From assembly GCF_963662255.1 (NCBI RefSeq), contig NC_085048.1:103629499-103693498 (forward strand): a stretch of 64,000 nt of DNA, given 5' to 3'. This DNA comes from Cinclus cinclus (lineage: Eukaryota > Chordata > Aves > Passeriformes > Cinclidae). Below the pieces are notes generated by a model, which did not search any database, was not told the origin of the DNA, and saw nothing but the letters and a program-made list of their open reading frames with translations. The position numbers and the translations under genes were made by a program. Numbering within the stretch: position 1 is the first letter of the stretch; every line of letters begins with the position of its first letter. This document shows, one piece after another, positions 1-13,814 of this stretch.

Positions 1-3000
1 TGGCTCAGTTCGACTTCAGACCTAGTTCTTTCAGAGATGCATCAAGGTCTTCCTACTTTCACACTCAGAAGAGTAAAGTCACTGATCTGAAACCTTGTGA
101 AACACAGCCAAGATTCTGGCTTTAAATCAGTGTTTGTATTGGAAGAAAGTATAAAATGGGGACAAATTGCCTCAGGGAAGTTAGTGCAGCCAAGGCCCAG
201 GTTGTTGTAGTTAATTTCTTTTGTGTGGTCAGAATCCCTGTCCTCTGCTGAACATGAGGAGGATCATGTTCCTCTCCCTTTTATATCAGGAGTTATCAGC
301 AGCAAAGGATCATCCTTCCAAGAATTATGGTTCTTCATCCTGGTCTTTAAACTGTATTTTAGTGAGAAGGTACCTATGGAAAACAAGGGCATTTTTCATA
401 TTCTAACACTTACTCCACATGCAACAAAATGGAATTGCATCCCACTTGCCAAGCTCTGTTCCTAGATGCATATTCTGATAAAAATCCTTTCTTATCACAC
501 TTTCCCCACGTTTTCAAAGCGCTTCAGAAGTGTTGTGGGATCTGCTGGAATGAGGTGTTGTTATTAAAGGTGTGCAGGTGAAACCATCTATCTTGATTTT
601 TCCCCTTATCCACTGGGGTGGACAAATCAAATCTTTTGTCGCTTTGGGGGGTGGAAAGAAGTAATTTTTACTAAATTTCACAACAGTAGGCTGAGGAAAT
701 TATCTTCCTATTTCTGCTGTGTCTGGCATTCAGCTTTAGTTGGTCTCAGGTAAAGATTTTAGCTCTGTACTCCTGCATTGCCTTCCTTCTCCAGAAAAAT
801 TAATTCCTTGCAGAAACTTGTGTGCTGTTTGAATTTTTGCATGTTTAAATGTTCTATGTGAAGCTGTAGCAATGTCTTAGGCACATAAATTTGAAGAAAA
901 CATTAAAAAAAATCCCAAATCCCGAAACCCAGCCTCAGTACCTGTGCAAGAGATCTGGTGCTATGGAGCTGCTGCACCCCTTTTGTCTGAGTCTGCTGTG
1001 AACAAGAACTGAGGCACTACAAATCTTGGGATGAAATCCATCCTTTCTTGCCAGCTTATGTGGTTTTCTTTCAGCATCAAATGATTTGAACCGTTGCAAA
1101 CTCTTCCACACAGATGCCATTAGATTTTTGACCATTTCTTGTCATGCATGATGAAGAATTTGTGCTGGCAAACCCCCAAAATCCAGCTGATAATTCCATG
1201 AGGTCTGACAAAGCAGCAGTGACCTGATGGTTCTAATGCTGCTGGGTTGTGGTGCTATCCCTCTGCATTCCAGCAAGGACATGAAACCTGGAGCAAGCAG
1301 CATTTCCTCCTACTGTAGCTTTTAAAGTATTTTTACTTTGCAACTGTCTAGTTCATTAAAAAGGGTTTTCGAGTTCCCAGTAACAGAATTACTATTGACA
1401 ATTTCATTAGAACCATAATTCCAGCATTTTCCAGGAGATCCACTGTGGTCCATGGTCACAGACTGTCCATCTCCAGTATATTTACAGCTCCTTGGATTCG
1501 TCCCCCTCAAATTCTGAAGGGCCAAACCCACCAGTTTTTGTGAAGTGGATTTTAGCCCTGAGTTCCCCCAGCCTCAAAAGTTCTTGGAGAATTACAGAGC
1601 TGTCAGCTGCTCTCTGACTGTTCCCATGGCTGGAAAGATCCTTCATGTGCAGGTGTGCTTAATTTATAATTGTGATTTATAGACAGCAGTGCAGGGCCCA
1701 GCCTGGCAGGTAAACACCAGTGAGCAGCACAGCTTCTGTGGGAGCTATAAACACACAGGGAACAGTTTGTGAGGGATCAGCAGCTGTTTGGGGTCCAGCT
1801 CCTCAGAACAGAAGCTGTCTGGACTCTCCTGTGTCAGCTCCCTCTGCCCAGACAGGCATTGCAGTGTTGGGATGAAGTGCTGCCCTCTGACATCCCAGGT
1901 GTTCATGATCTCCTCTGCCTACCATGACTCAGGGGATCCTCAATAGTAAACTCAAATACAATTCAGATAAGGTTTTGTGTTTCTAAGTTATTATTGTTGG
2001 ATTTACAGGCTGTTTGTCAGGAGGCCTTTATAAAAGGACAAAACTAACAGTAGAAAACCAGGAAAGGAAAACTCTCTCCCCCTCTGATCACAAAGTCATC
2101 CCTGTGTGGCAACTTCTATTTCAGGGAGACTTTCAAACTTGGATTAGGACACAGCAATAGGAGACTTACACTTTTCCTTAAAGGCAGTTTGTATGTGAGC
2201 TTCTGAAAGTTCAGATCTTTGCAAAAAAAGTTTTCTGAGTCATTTAGCATCACTTTTTTTGGGTTTGTTTAGGGGGGAAACATTTCAAGAGTATTATGTA
2301 AAGAAGGAGCAATCCAGCAAAGCATATGAGAAACCGGTGAAGTCCTGGCCCCAGTGATGGGGAAAGCACAGTCTGGAAATCAAGTCCCTTCAGACCCGAA
2401 AGTGTATTTATTTGATGTTTGGTGATAACATCAGTGTTCTGTTTGTACTTGCTGGCAGCATAAAATTGGCATAGAAAGGAATATCGTTCAGAAAGAAATT
2501 GACAGCTCATGCAATATTTCTATTTAACAAAGAATAAAGGAGATCAGAATTAATTTGGTGTTCTGTTAACTTCCACAAACACTCCCTAGCTGAAGTATGG
2601 TGTGTTTTCATTTAGGGTGGGTTTGCACTGGAGTTAAACAGGATTTTAAGATCCACCAGATAGTTCGGGAGAGAAGCACTTATTTCCAGTTGTGTTTCTC
2701 AGTGTTTTGAACTGAATGGTTTCTATCTCCAGCTCTCACATTAAGACTGATTTTATTCCAAGTTGATACTCTAGAAATAATTCCCTGGAAACACTTTTAA
2801 AAAATTGCTATATTTGACCAAGAAGGGGAAAAAAACCACCCCAAAACCAACAAACTAACACCCCACTTAAAATCAGCCTTTATAGTTTGAGTGTAAGTTG
2901 AGTCAGGTGCTTTCAACAGGTGCCCCTTGTTAGAGAGAAACCAAACCTGGGCTCTGGAAGCAAAGAAAAGTCCTGGGCAGAGTGGGGTCAGGCCAGTGCA

Positions 3001-5754
3001 ATCCTGGTTTTCAACCTTTCCAGAGGGGGTTTTGGTAGTTAATTGGACAGCTGAGCTTAGTTGATGAGATTGTAATTAATTAGACTTTATTTTAAAGTCA
3101 CTCTGTAGAGTTTTGTTTGTCAGTTTTCTACAAATGCAATTATGGAAAGCTAGATTTGATTTTTAGACTTTCTCCAGGTGGAGTGAGCTGGTCTTGACTC
3201 AAAAGTCCTGTCTGCCCCTGGTGGATCCATGGAGAACAGAGAGGTTCTTCTTCTAAGGTAAGTTTGTGTCTTATATGGAAGTTTTTCAGCATTGTTTGTT
3301 GGCTACACTGCGTGGTGCATATTATTGGAAGATTTATGTTGGGTTTGTATCTGGCTTTTTGAAAATTAAGTCCACATCAGTAAAAACCATGGAGTTAAAT
3401 ATGTCTGTTTTTAATGAAGGAAATAAATGTATTCATAAGACATTAAAAAACAACTTAATGCTGAGGAGAAAAGGAGTTCTCTGTTTCCAAAGGCAACTAA
3501 GGATATTATTTTGGTCTTTAACACTTTGAGAAGTTTTGTGTTTGGGTTTTAGCATTGGGAGTGGGAAGTGCCAGAAAACAATTCCTTACCTAAGTTAATA
3601 TTTTGGTTTTTTTAATGTAAATTGCTAAGTGGTGCTTTGAGATGGGGTAGTGCCCTGTGTTATAGAGGTCCTGAAGGGCTGAGCAGAGAAGTCTGGTGTT
3701 TTTGCTTTAGGGCTGTGGATGAGGGAATCCAGGGAGGAGAGAAAATAGCCACAATGTGAGTGTGATGAGGGGGGGTGGCCGATACCAAGCCCTAACGAGG
3801 TGTAGGTTTTGTTGTGTAGTTGCAAGCTGGGGGCAAATTGATACTTTCTTCTGACTCTACAGACTGAGGTGAAATTTGTGGATGTTTTTAGCTGGAGTAT
3901 GTTAGAAGTAGAAAATCTGGTCAAAATAATTGTGGGTGGTTAGTTTAGAAGGAATTAGTTTGTGAGAGGCACTTGAAAAGAATAAAAGGTTGTGAGGCAA
4001 TCATTCTTCTCCATACTCACCAAGTGTTGAACAAGAAATAATTGACTTGATTGTTAACAAGGTTGGGGTTTGTTTTTTTTTTGTAATTATTTTTAGTGCA
4101 GATGTAAACTCTCTAACTATAGGGATGAGCTTCTGAGAGCAATTGTATAACCTTGCAATTAGAGGTGTTAAATAAGAAGATGGAAAAACATGTGTTTAAA
4201 AATCATGCAGATACACCTGAACCTGATTCAGGGCCTGAGGATGGACTCTCCGATCTCTCAGGATCCTTTCCACCTTGATGTTCCTGTGTTTTTTGCAAAC
4301 AGTATTCCATTTTGTGGTAAAGAAGTTAAAATGGTGACTGTTTTCAGCAGCATGTGTTTTATCTGTTCACATAGTCCTTAATCCCTGGGTTTACTAAAAG
4401 AAAATCCAGACCGAGCAGGAACTTTTAAGGGAGGGCGGTGCTTCTGTTTGGGTGAAACTTTGTCAGACTGCTGGGCTGACTGAATTACAGGAGAGAGAGA
4501 AAATTCTATTCTTAGAATCACTGACCAGGTAACACCTGTGGGTGGCTTCAGGTGGAAGTAAAGACCCACAATCCCAGGCACCTATTTTTATTTATTTTTT
4601 TTTTTACCTAGTTCTGGGAGGGGAGAGTCTGAGGTGTGTAATCCTAGGAATTGCTTGCACATCTGTGCTTTCCCCTCCTGTTTGAGTGAGGTAGTGTTTG
4701 TTGTTCTCTACATAATGAAAGTCTGGATGCCTATGTTCCACTCACAGGTCTTAGAAGCCTGATGGGAAGTAGACTTTAACTTGTCTCCTACTGTCCCTTA
4801 CTGAGCCACCAAAAAGCAAAAATATGGTTGAAAATGAGGGAAATCAGGGCTGGAAGTTGCACTCTGTGTTTTTTCAGGTGTTCTCTTTTCCAAAAAAACC
4901 CTTTGTTCCTATATCTGCAAGCTTTGCTCACTTAAAACAGTGGCACAGAATATTTCTGAAACAATGGGATGGTGAATGCACTGAAGTTGTGTTTCAGTCT
5001 GATTCAAAAATCATTTTATGGAAACTATTTCTGCTTCTTGGTTTGTTATTTTCCTATCTGTAAAAATAGAGTTCAGGCTTCGGGCCAAATGAATTGAAAA
5101 GTTGTGTATCATGTTTTGATCACTGTTATTTGTAAATCAACTAAGTTTTAAGATTCAGAAGGTAGCTAATTAATGTTAAATGTTGGGCATGAGGAGGTTG
5201 GTTCTGCAAGCTTGTGTATATGTCGAAGTATTAGAAATTTTTATTGTTAGAAAAGGAGGGTAAAGGAATTAATTCACTGCATAAACTTTTGCTTTACTAC
5301 TTTATTTTTTTATCTGAATGCTATATCAGTAATGGTTGATTAATTGTGCTTGATGTAGAAAAAAACAGCCTTAAAGATTTCATATGTTTTCCAGCTTTAT
5401 TAGATTCTTATTCCATGACTGGAATTTTGTTTGAAATGTAGTTTGTCACCTTTTTAAATGGTGGTGGTGGATGACACCCATATTTTAACTTATAAATTAA
5501 AACATCTATTAATTTATATAATAAAACACCCCAAAATATTTTAATTTATAAATATGAAACCAAGCATTTTGATTGAAACTGATGGACTTTTTCTGTTTTC
5601 TCATTGTAAAATTTGCCTGAGGCTTTTCTGTTCCTGCAAAAATAAATGGTAAGGTACAAATTCTGTAACAAAGCTGGGGAAAGTTTCGTCCTAAGTCCTC
5701 TGACCATTATTAATGAAAAAAACCCCTACAGTCTGTGTTTGCTCTTGTTTGCAG
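1..5754. other. AT-rich spacer, no gene seen
   Basis: No open frame here looks coding. The longest ones are under 110 codons with arbitrary composition. A somewhat GC-richer stretch lies at about 1560-1960 but matches no repeat I recognise. T-rich runs occur near 4069-4081 and 4585-4606, and the part around 5490-5570 is very AT-rich. An AG...GTAAGT pair at 3178-3257 was examined and rejected as a coding exon. Confidence 0.7.
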
Positions 5755-5813
5755 AGAAATTCTGCTGTATTTTGACCTCGTTCCCATCTTTCAGCTAAAG
5801 CTCTTGGCAAAAG
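5755..5813 (+). other. weak exon-like segment
   Basis: A pyrimidine-rich run ending in GCAG (to 5754) is followed by 59 bases with one open frame, and then AAAG followed by GTACCT at 5814. The frame reads as a hydrophobic stretch beginning EILLYFDLVPIF. Splice-like signals this close together arise often by chance in AT-rich DNA. I do not recognise the peptide, so this is a candidate only. Confidence 0.12.
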
Positions 5814-6657
5814 GTACCTACTGCTTTTGGAATTGCATTGTGAAGTGGGATCAGCATCTCCAGGCAGTTCTCCATCAGTACAACATAAATATAATTTTTA
5901 ATAGTCCATTTTATCACTGGTTTTATTTGCTGCCCCACTGTGCCATAATTGGGGATGATCTGTGCTGCAATAATTTGGATTCCCAATTTTACCTCATCCT
6001 TGGTCCAGTATTCTTCCTTGCCTGTCCTGGGTATGCTGGAAAGCTCTGGTGAGGAAAAGTCAGGAAGGAAAAGAAGCTATCCAAGGAGTTCACAGTCATG
6101 CATGGATTTCATGTGTGATGCTTACACAGTTGCTTCATCTCAGTGGGTTTTTTCCTCCCTTACACTCCCAAAGCTGACTCTTCCCAAGCTTTCCTGTCCC
6201 ACAGCTCCTCAGGGCCTGGCTGCAGGTGTTGCTTGGTCCCTGCTGGGGTCAGATGGGGTCCATGAGCCCTGCAGCATCTCCCATTTCCATGCTCTCAAAT
6301 CTCTTCCCATACCTGTATCAGCTGACCTTTGATCCAGCAAACAATTCCCTGTTCCAGTTGTTGTTTGCTGCCTGTGTTGGACTGTGATAGGAGCATTCTT
6401 ACATCTGTACATGTTAATCTGCCCATGCTGAGCTGTGCCCCTGGGTGGCCTTGTCATCCACAATCAGTGTCAGCCTTCCCTGTGCTTAGTGTTTGGGCTT
6501 AAATAATCATATTTTACTTCTCGGAGACATTGCTTTGCAGCAGACCATGGAATGTCAAGTGGACATTATCATTTGTTTGGCCCTGCTTTTGGGGTGTCTT
6601 AAAAGTTTGGCTGTTTATTGAAAAATTTCCTTCCTTTAGGTAAGGAGATAAATTAGA
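5814..6657. other. spacer, no gene seen
   Basis: The sequence is mixed. The part from about 6190 to 6470 is GC-richer than its surroundings, with several CCTG/CAGG words, but it holds no recognised repeat and no convincing frame. Confidence 0.6.
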
Positions 6658-6744
6658 TTTTTGTTTTGTTTTTGGTTTTTTGTTTTGGTTTTTTTTGGTT
6701 GTTTTTTTGTTGTTGTTGTTGGTTTTTTGTTTTTTTTTTTTTTT
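6658..6744. repeat. T-rich low-complexity tract
   Basis: About 87 bases consist almost only of T and G (runs of T separated by GG, and a TTG run near 6710-6720), ending in a run of pure T. Read on the other strand this is an A-rich tract, such as the tail of an old retroposon. No adjoining element body was recognised. Confidence 0.85.
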
Positions 6745-9700
6745 ACTGTCAGAAAATGTGACAAGAGGAATCTTGCATATTGCAGTGGCAGAAAAAAATA
6801 AAGCACTTTGTTACCTCATGTTTACGATATATCAATTTAGTTTGGATACAGACTGCTCACAATTCTGCTTTGGAGGTGACTGAGACCCTCGTAGCCCTAC
6901 ATTTCAGGGAGGGATATAAAAGGAACAGTTTCTCTCATAATGTTTCGTTATATCCATATTTTTTCTGTGTTGGAAGATGAAAAAGATAAAAGGGAAGACA
7001 CTATTTATGAAATGTAGACTTTCCATATACTGGGAGTAATGAATTTGGCATAAGCAACAGGTGAGGGTTCAGTAGTTCTCATTTTATTGCCATGATTTAC
7101 ACTTATTAACCTGTTTTTCCGGAGCAGAAATGTTCTAGATGTGAAGTTCATTGTGGTTTCTAGAGCCTGGAATTGCTCACAGCAATTAATTTTCCCTAGA
7201 TTTAAGTCGGAAAGTCTTACGTGATTTGTAGAGCAAAAGAACTTAAAGAAAAAAGAAAAGATCTTTTATTTGAAAGTCTGTGAGTTTTTTTTTTTTCCTT
7301 AGTTAAGTTTGTCATAGGCTCATGACTGATCTATAGGTAGTTGTTTGTCCTAGAAACCATCATGGTTACTGAATATATGGAATTTTAAAAAAAAATCAAG
7401 GTTGTGCTGAAATGAATGTAGTTAAAATTCAGAAAGAGAGACTCCTTAATTAACTTAATAAAATTACTAATGGAAGCATTTTAACTGCTAAATTTAATTT
7501 ACTTGTCAAGATATCAGGCTACAAAGAGGAGGGAAGAGTGGAAACTCTGCTTTCCATTATGATGTGTTCTATTACAGAATAAATTTGCTTAAAATGAAAT
7601 ATATCACAAAAAGCCATCAATGACATCTTAATTTGGAACAGCCAGTTGAAAAGTAATTAGACTGTGAAGCAATCAGTTCTAGTAAATCAGTGTTTCTCTT
7701 TACATAAACATATGTTTTTGCTATTTATAAATAGGAGAGACTTCCAGAGTCTCAAGTAGCAAGGACTTTGATTGTGTTTCTACTGTATGTGTGTTCTATT
7801 TTACATCACAAAACTGTCAAAACAAAAGGAGTTGGGGCTTGATTGGGAATTGATCCAGGGAAATGCTGGAGCAGAGGTTTCATTTTAACTGCTCCCTTTA
7901 AAGACATGGCTCCCTGGGGCCTCCTGTTCCCACTGACAGAGGTTCATCTGTGATGGCAGATTTTCTTTCAAAATTGCCCTAAACCCACTTCTAGCAAAGT
8001 CAGAAATTAGAGACACTGGGCAAAATTTCACCTTAAAAATTCAAGTTGTCTATTCCTGCATTTATCCTTCTAAGACCCTTGGTTTGGATGGCCATGAGTG
8101 AATCCCATATTCTGAGGACAGGAGTGTTTTCCTATGGAAAGGCAGCTTAGCACACCTGTTGTGCCTGGCATTTAAAGTTGGTGTCATGGGATCTGATCAA
8201 TGCCAGGAACTTCACTCCCAAATGGAGTGCAGTGTGAATGGAAAGGATTAATTTTATTTTTCTGAAGGGGGATGGTTGTGGCAAGGGAGGAAGGAGGAGT
8301 TCTGCTTCAGAATCATAGAAGTTTAGAATCATAAAGTGGGAAACTCTTAGGCTGTTATTTTTACCAAGAAGTTATTACCTTTGTAAACCATACCTGAACA
8401 GCAGAGCTTTAAGTGAAATTTAAACAACAAAAAAATTAGTTCTTACATGACACAGGATTCCTGGTGCAGCTCAGATCCTCATTGGTTTGAGCTATTTTGG
8501 TGTTTTCCTTACAGTAAAATCTTTGAGATCCGCAGAAGTGCTGCAGCTCTGGTCTGAGTGCCACCACTAGGGTGGGGAAATAGCTGCTTCCGTTTGGATT
8601 ATTGCTTGGGGCAGGACTCTCTAAAAGTTAGAGGTACTTGTAGGTGCTCTGGCAAGTGTCAGACCAGCATTAAATGATGTTTGTGAGTGTGCTGAGAGGG
8701 AATACCTAAGGAACTAAAGCAGCAAAGTGACGCCGGTGGTGAAAACTGAATTCTTCAAAGTCCTTTCGGCTGGGAGTTCCTCTCTGCCAAACAGCCCATT
8801 AGTTAAGAGTGTATTTTGTTTTTCATAGTTTAAGATCAATTTACCTGAGAAATCGTAACTGCCACAGTTTTCGGAGTCAGGTTTTGTTTTTCCCAATCAG
8901 GGAAAATAAGGCTCTGTTAGTCTTTGAAGCTGAATTTGACTGCATGTGATCCCCTCTGCTGTCCCAGTGCCTCGGAAGAAATGCCAGTGGCATAATTTTG
9001 AGCAGTGCTCAGAAGGCAGCTGGGATTAGAGCAGCTTCACATGCACACAGCTTGGGTGCAGCAAAGTGTGCAAGCTCTTTAAACCCAAAGTTGTTATTCA
9101 GAGTGTACAACTGTAAAGGAAAGTGTTACAGTTTAACACAGGGCTCTTGGGAATGTACTTTCAGTAGATATGCTGTTTATAAAGCAGCTTTTTTTTGCAA
9201 GCAGCAAGTTTATTATTAATAGTTCTAATTTAATCTCTTTGGTTTTAAATGCATATATTTTTACCAGTGATTTCAGAAGCTAAGATGGAGGCATTAGTGA
9301 AAATGAATCATGTTCTGTTAATTGTTGTGAGCATTCTTCTGAAAACTTTTATCATTGAATGCATTTTATCTTTTATGTCACTGGAAAATAATTCTTTGAA
9401 GTGCATCTCTGTATATTTCATAGTGGTGGTCCAGAACCGGTGGAAGTGCACAGATTTTTTGCCTTTAACCTGTGTTGATCACAAACTAGTTTGGGATCAC
9501 TAAAATCAAGTTGTTCTTTTAGTTCAGGAAAGCTCTGTTGATTTCCTTAGTTGGCAGCAAGTTTCACATTTTTGGGGGCAATAGTGATGAGTTGCTCCAA
9601 CTCCTGGAGCAGGAGAGGCTTTACTAAGCAGAGCAGATGTGCAGGCTGGAGTGCAATCCCTAATTACTGCCTCCTATAGTGCTATGTTCTCAATTCTCTA

Positions 9701-12204
9701 TCATGTCAGAAAGCTCCAGCTTTAAAGCTGAGTTCGTGACTGTTCAGTACAGAATCTGCTGTTTCTGGATTGTGCTCTTTTGGAGTTCTCTCCTCCTGTT
9801 TTCCTTAATAAACTTGTGGCTTATGGTCATTTTCCCTTGTCTTCGTGGTGCTGTTATGGGGGCCAAAGGCAGCTGAAAGGGCTGTTGTTACCATAACTGT
9901 CTTGCTTCTCTTCTCTTGATGCCTTTCATTCTTCACAGAGTGATAGAAGAATAAACAGAAGAAAACCCAGTTATATTTTGATGTGAGCACAGTGTGCCTC
10001 GTGACTGTAAATTGTCTATCAGAGAGCTTCAGTTTCCTGTTGACTTGGTGGCATGATATTTAACATTCTCTTTTATAAGTTTGTTGTTTACAGCAGTTTT
10101 GTATTTCTGCTTAGCCTAATGATTACAGCAGAGTCCACCCGGGAGAGCTCAGCCTCCAGCCTTTGAAGGCCTCATTTGAACATCTTTGCAACTGTAAAGG
10201 AATGACTCTAGGCTGTGCTGTTTAACACAAAAGAGAAGAGGAAAAACCCAATGGAAAAAAAAAAACCTCTTATTTTTTGTTTGTCCTTATTCTGGCTTGT
10301 TAATGGCTCTCAAAATATAGGTCAAAGATATGTGGATATGTAGTAAATAAAGGCTGGGGCTGGGTGCAGCTGTTACTGGAGGGTATGAGGCATTTTGTCT
10401 GAAGGCAATGAGTGTTTAACACGATTTTATCCCTTCCTACCATTCCCATTCCTGCTCCTGCTGTTCTTTGGTCTGTTGGTTCATACCACACCAACCACTC
10501 TTCCTTGTTAGCTTTTTATGATCCCTGTCTGAGGGGCACAGAGAATGTGCAGTATAAACACATTTTGCACTCACTCAGCTAGTTTCCCTCAATAATTTGC
10601 ATTCTGTGATGTGCCTTGTCTTCTTGGATTCTTCATTCCCATTGAGTAGCTGATTACTTGGAAAGAAATTTCTGTGTATGGGTAGGGGACCTTGAATTCA
10701 GTTTGTTGAGGTAGAGTCCAGCCCAGTTTCTGTGTCCCACTGATGCTACTCCCTGTGCTGGGTGTTGAATGACCCATCCCCCAATGTGTGGTGCAAGATC
10801 GCTATATATTTACCAGGGCTGTTTTCACAAGCTGTCATTTGTATCCTGATACCTATTTATTTATTAATTTATTTGCACTTCTGTCTTTGCTTGGCATCAT
10901 TTAGGATTTAACAGAGATGATCCCAATTGATGAGCTCTCTGTATTTGCGTACTGTGGCTGCCACAGTGATCCCTTGCTGAGACATTTTTGACGTTTCAGA
11001 AGTCAAAAGTTAGTCTTTTTTAATACACAGTATCACAGATGAATTAAAGGATTTTTTTCAGAGACATTACAATGGTTCAGAAATATTATCATTTAGTGCT
11101 GACTTTGTTTTCATGCTTTCCTTCCAACCCACCCCCCATTCCTTCATTTTCCTCAGCATAGGAAAGCACAGGTTGCAGACTTTATTAATTTGTATATAAT
11201 GGAAGAACAGGCCAAGGGGAAGCAGCTGCAAGACAACTTTTAAATGTAAATTATAGCATGGTACATGAACTTGATGGTATAAATCTCATAGCACTTAATA
11301 GGTTTGGGACACTAAAATATTGTGCAGGACATAATCTGTGTTGGGAAGTCTCATTTCCCATTGATCTGGATGTAAATATCTTCGTGATTGGAGTTGATTC
11401 CCCAGAACCTCAGGTTAATGAGGAAACTTTCCAGAGAATCACAGTCCTTGGTGCTGTTGTTTGAGTTTTTTCAGGGCGTGCTGAGTGGGTAGGGTACAAG
11501 GTCCTAGCTGGGTATGTGTCTGTCCCAGGTATAAAATGAAAAGATTTTTCTAGGAATCTCTGCCTTTTGGAAAGAGAGGAACTTTGTATCTTTCTCTGCA
11601 CGTACTGAGTCACGTCCTTACCTTTAGGACATAATTTAGGCTTCTTTTTTCCTCCCAGTGAGTATGAATACTTAAAATAGCTTTTAATATAGCCACAGAA
11701 GGAATTGCATAAATAGGCTTCTGCAATATAATTTATGCTGGAATTTTCTAACTAAATATAGTTATTATCTCATGTGGTTCCAGCACCTTCCTAACCAGCT
11801 TATTACATCATTGGCTGATGACCTTAACTCTGCTGTCTAGAAAGGGAAAATGAAATTAAAAAGGGATATGAGCTTCCACAGGAAGCAAAGCTGGGGAAAA
11901 ATAGACTTCCTGAACTGCACATGGGCAGCATCTCAGTTTCAGACAGGTCCTGCAGGTTCCACTGCCATTCCAGAATGGTCCTATTGACAACCAGGTGGAG
12001 CAGCTTCTTGGGGGACAAGGCAGAGAAACAAATCTTTCAGACAAGTAGATGAAGTCAATGTCAACTACATATTTTTAAGCACTTGTTCCTAAGAAAATCA
12101 GATTTGATGTTTTTTCTACTGTTCAGCTTGTTGTTGTTAATGTACTAAGAAGCTCTTGGAGCAGCGGCCTCTGTGTGTCTGTGGTCCCCAGGACAGTGCT
12201 GATG
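6745..12204. other. long spacer, no gene seen
   Basis: I find no credible exon, RNA gene or clear mobile element. A T run lies near 7287-7299. At 8308-8340 there are two AATCATA words that recall the end of a CR1 element, but the sequence beyond them does not follow CR1. The short frames here contain arbitrary residues and lack splice context. Confidence 0.65.
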
Positions 12205-12440
12205 ATAATGGGAATAATGCTTATCACTTAAATGACATCAAATTCCAAGTGTTGGGCAACAAACATCAATTAGCTCTCACAAGAGACTGGCTGTGAAGTA
12301 GGTAAGTGCTGTTATTCCCTGGTGGCACACAGGGAATCAAAAGCAGAGAGGTAAATCCTTCAGGGAGTCACCAGCACTTGGGCAGGAACTGAGGCTGGCA
12401 ACTTTCTGCTTCCCAGCTGTGTTAGAGGATGCACTACCTG
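12205..12440 (-). repeat. MIR-family SINE fossil (reverse orientation)
   Basis: The stretch follows the reverse complement of the MIR consensus. It has a 'TGTGAAGTAGGTAAGTGCTG TTATTCCC' block (12291-12318, standing for the GAGGTAGGTACTATTATTATCCCC part), then an ACAGGGAATCAAAAGCAGAG block (12329-12348), then GAGGTAAAT and a GTCACCAGC block matching the GTCACACAGC part. MIR elements are tRNA-derived CORE-SINEs that predate the amniote radiation, so copies in birds are old and diverged. The match is by eye. Ends are uncertain, and the part before 12262 is the weakest. Confidence 0.5.
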
Positions 12441-12794
12441 TATCACAGCTTTAAAATGTACTTGTGAATTCACAGAAAATAACCTGGCACATTGCTCCTA
12501 CCTTGCTTGCACTTTCAGGTGGGGCTTACAGGGCTGTGGCAGAGACTCGCAGGAAAACTGTTCCTGTGTGCCAGTCACAAACCAAATTTTGCTGTTAAAC
12601 CATTCTTTAACATTCTTCTTTAGACATGCCCAGAGGTGTGGTAGGCAGAAGAATGCAGAGAGGAAGCTGAGGTGTCAGTGTGGTGAAATTATCCACGCAA
12701 AGGTCACAGTGGACTTTTTTTAAGTGTGGAGATGCTATACCAGACTTTCAGAGTAATATACCAGCAATGTCTGCTGATAGTGCTGGGAAGAGCA

Positions 12795-13180
12795 AAATCA
12801 TAAAATCAAAACCATAGGAGAATGGTTTGGATTGGAAGGGACTTTAAAGCCCAACTCATTCCAACCCCTCTGGTGTGAACAGAGACACCTTCCACTATCC
12901 CTAGGGGCTCGAAGCCCAACCTGGCCTGCACACTTCCAGGGATGGGGTAGCCATAGCTTCTCTGTGCTAGGGCTTCCCCACCCTCACATGGAAGGGGTGT
13001 TTTTCTTAATAACCAGTCTAAACCTGTCCTCTGTCTGAATCCATTCCCCCTTGTCCTGTCAATCCATCCCTTGCAAGCAGTCCCCCTCCCTCTTTCCTGT
13101 AGACTCCCTTCAGGTACTGGAAGGCCACAGTGAGGTCACGCCTAAGCCTTCACTTTCCAGGCTGAACAAAATGCAGGGTT
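12795..13180 (-). mobile_element. CR1 LINE 3' fragment, minus strand
   Basis: This is a clear match to the reverse complement of the 3' end of avian CR1. It begins with the degenerate ATCATA/ATAG terminal words, followed by AATGGTTTGGATTGGAAGGG (12821-12840), a CACCTTCCACTA block near 12885, ACTTCCAGGGATGGGGTAG (12932-12950), CCATTCCCCCTTGTCCTGTC (13041-13060), GGTACTGGAAGGCC (13112-13125) and CTTTCCAGGCTGAAC near 13160. About 385 bases survive, covering the 3' UTR and the last part of the ORF2 region. The element is 5'-truncated, as most CR1 copies are, and substituted and indel-ridden, so it is an old, inactive insertion. Short frames across it are not genes. Confidence 0.95.
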
Positions 13181-13353
13181 TTTTCCTAGCTGTGCTAGAT
13201 TGTCATGGAGACACTTCTAAAGCTGCTTTGATCACTATGTGCTCCTGATTGCTGTACTTGGATGGCGTGAATTACTGGAATAATACACCATTTACAAGTC
13301 CCTCCTCTTCCCAAATTCCTGGTTTGTAAGCTTCTCTCAGAAATCACCAGTGA

Positions 13354-13382
13354 TTTTTTTTTTTTATTATTATTTTTTTTTC
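13354..13382. repeat. T-rich tract
   Basis: A pure T run is broken by three ATT units and followed by another T run. It is low-complexity sequence between the two CR1 pieces. Confidence 0.9.
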
Positions 13383-13814
13383 CAAGGTAGTTATCATACC
13401 AGGACAGTGATGGTGATGTGTGATCCTGTGGCAGCCATTCCTGTATCCTGGTAATAGCCAGACAGAGCCAGGGCTCCAGTGTTTGGTGGGCTCCGGGTCC
13501 ATTTATATAATGAGTTTCCCCCTACAGAGATTTTGCAGTCTGTAATGAAATCATGTTTAATATACCATTTCTAATGGTCTTTCATTGCTGTTCTGTCTTA
13601 AAATAGTTTTTATTGATCAGCAGATCCAGTACCTCTGAATGTTCTTGGGTGCAGCAAATGTCCCTCCTGTCTTTTGGTGACCCTGTAGATCAGATATTAA
13701 CAGGTCAAGTTCCGCATTTTCTGCTGAAAAATACATTTCTGAGCAGGGTATTTTGCATATCTGAAATCCAGAGCTTGAATATCCACCTACAAGAGGGAAG
13801 TGTCCCTGCTTCTG

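Noticed and set aside
3178..3257. Exon-like segment between CTCCAG and AAG|GTAAGT
   Set aside because: The donor is excellent, but two frames contain early stops and the third ends in TAA just before the donor. The polypyrimidine tract is weak. At most it is a noncoding exon.
4685..4704. TGAGGTAGTGTTTGTTGTTC resembling a let-7 seed region
   Set aside because: Only the first eight or nine bases fit, and no complementary arm for a hairpin follows within about 80 bases.
8308..8340. Two AATCATA words like the terminal repeat of CR1
   Set aside because: The sequence beyond them does not continue into the CR1 GGTTTGGGTTGGAAGG block, so the match is too short to call.
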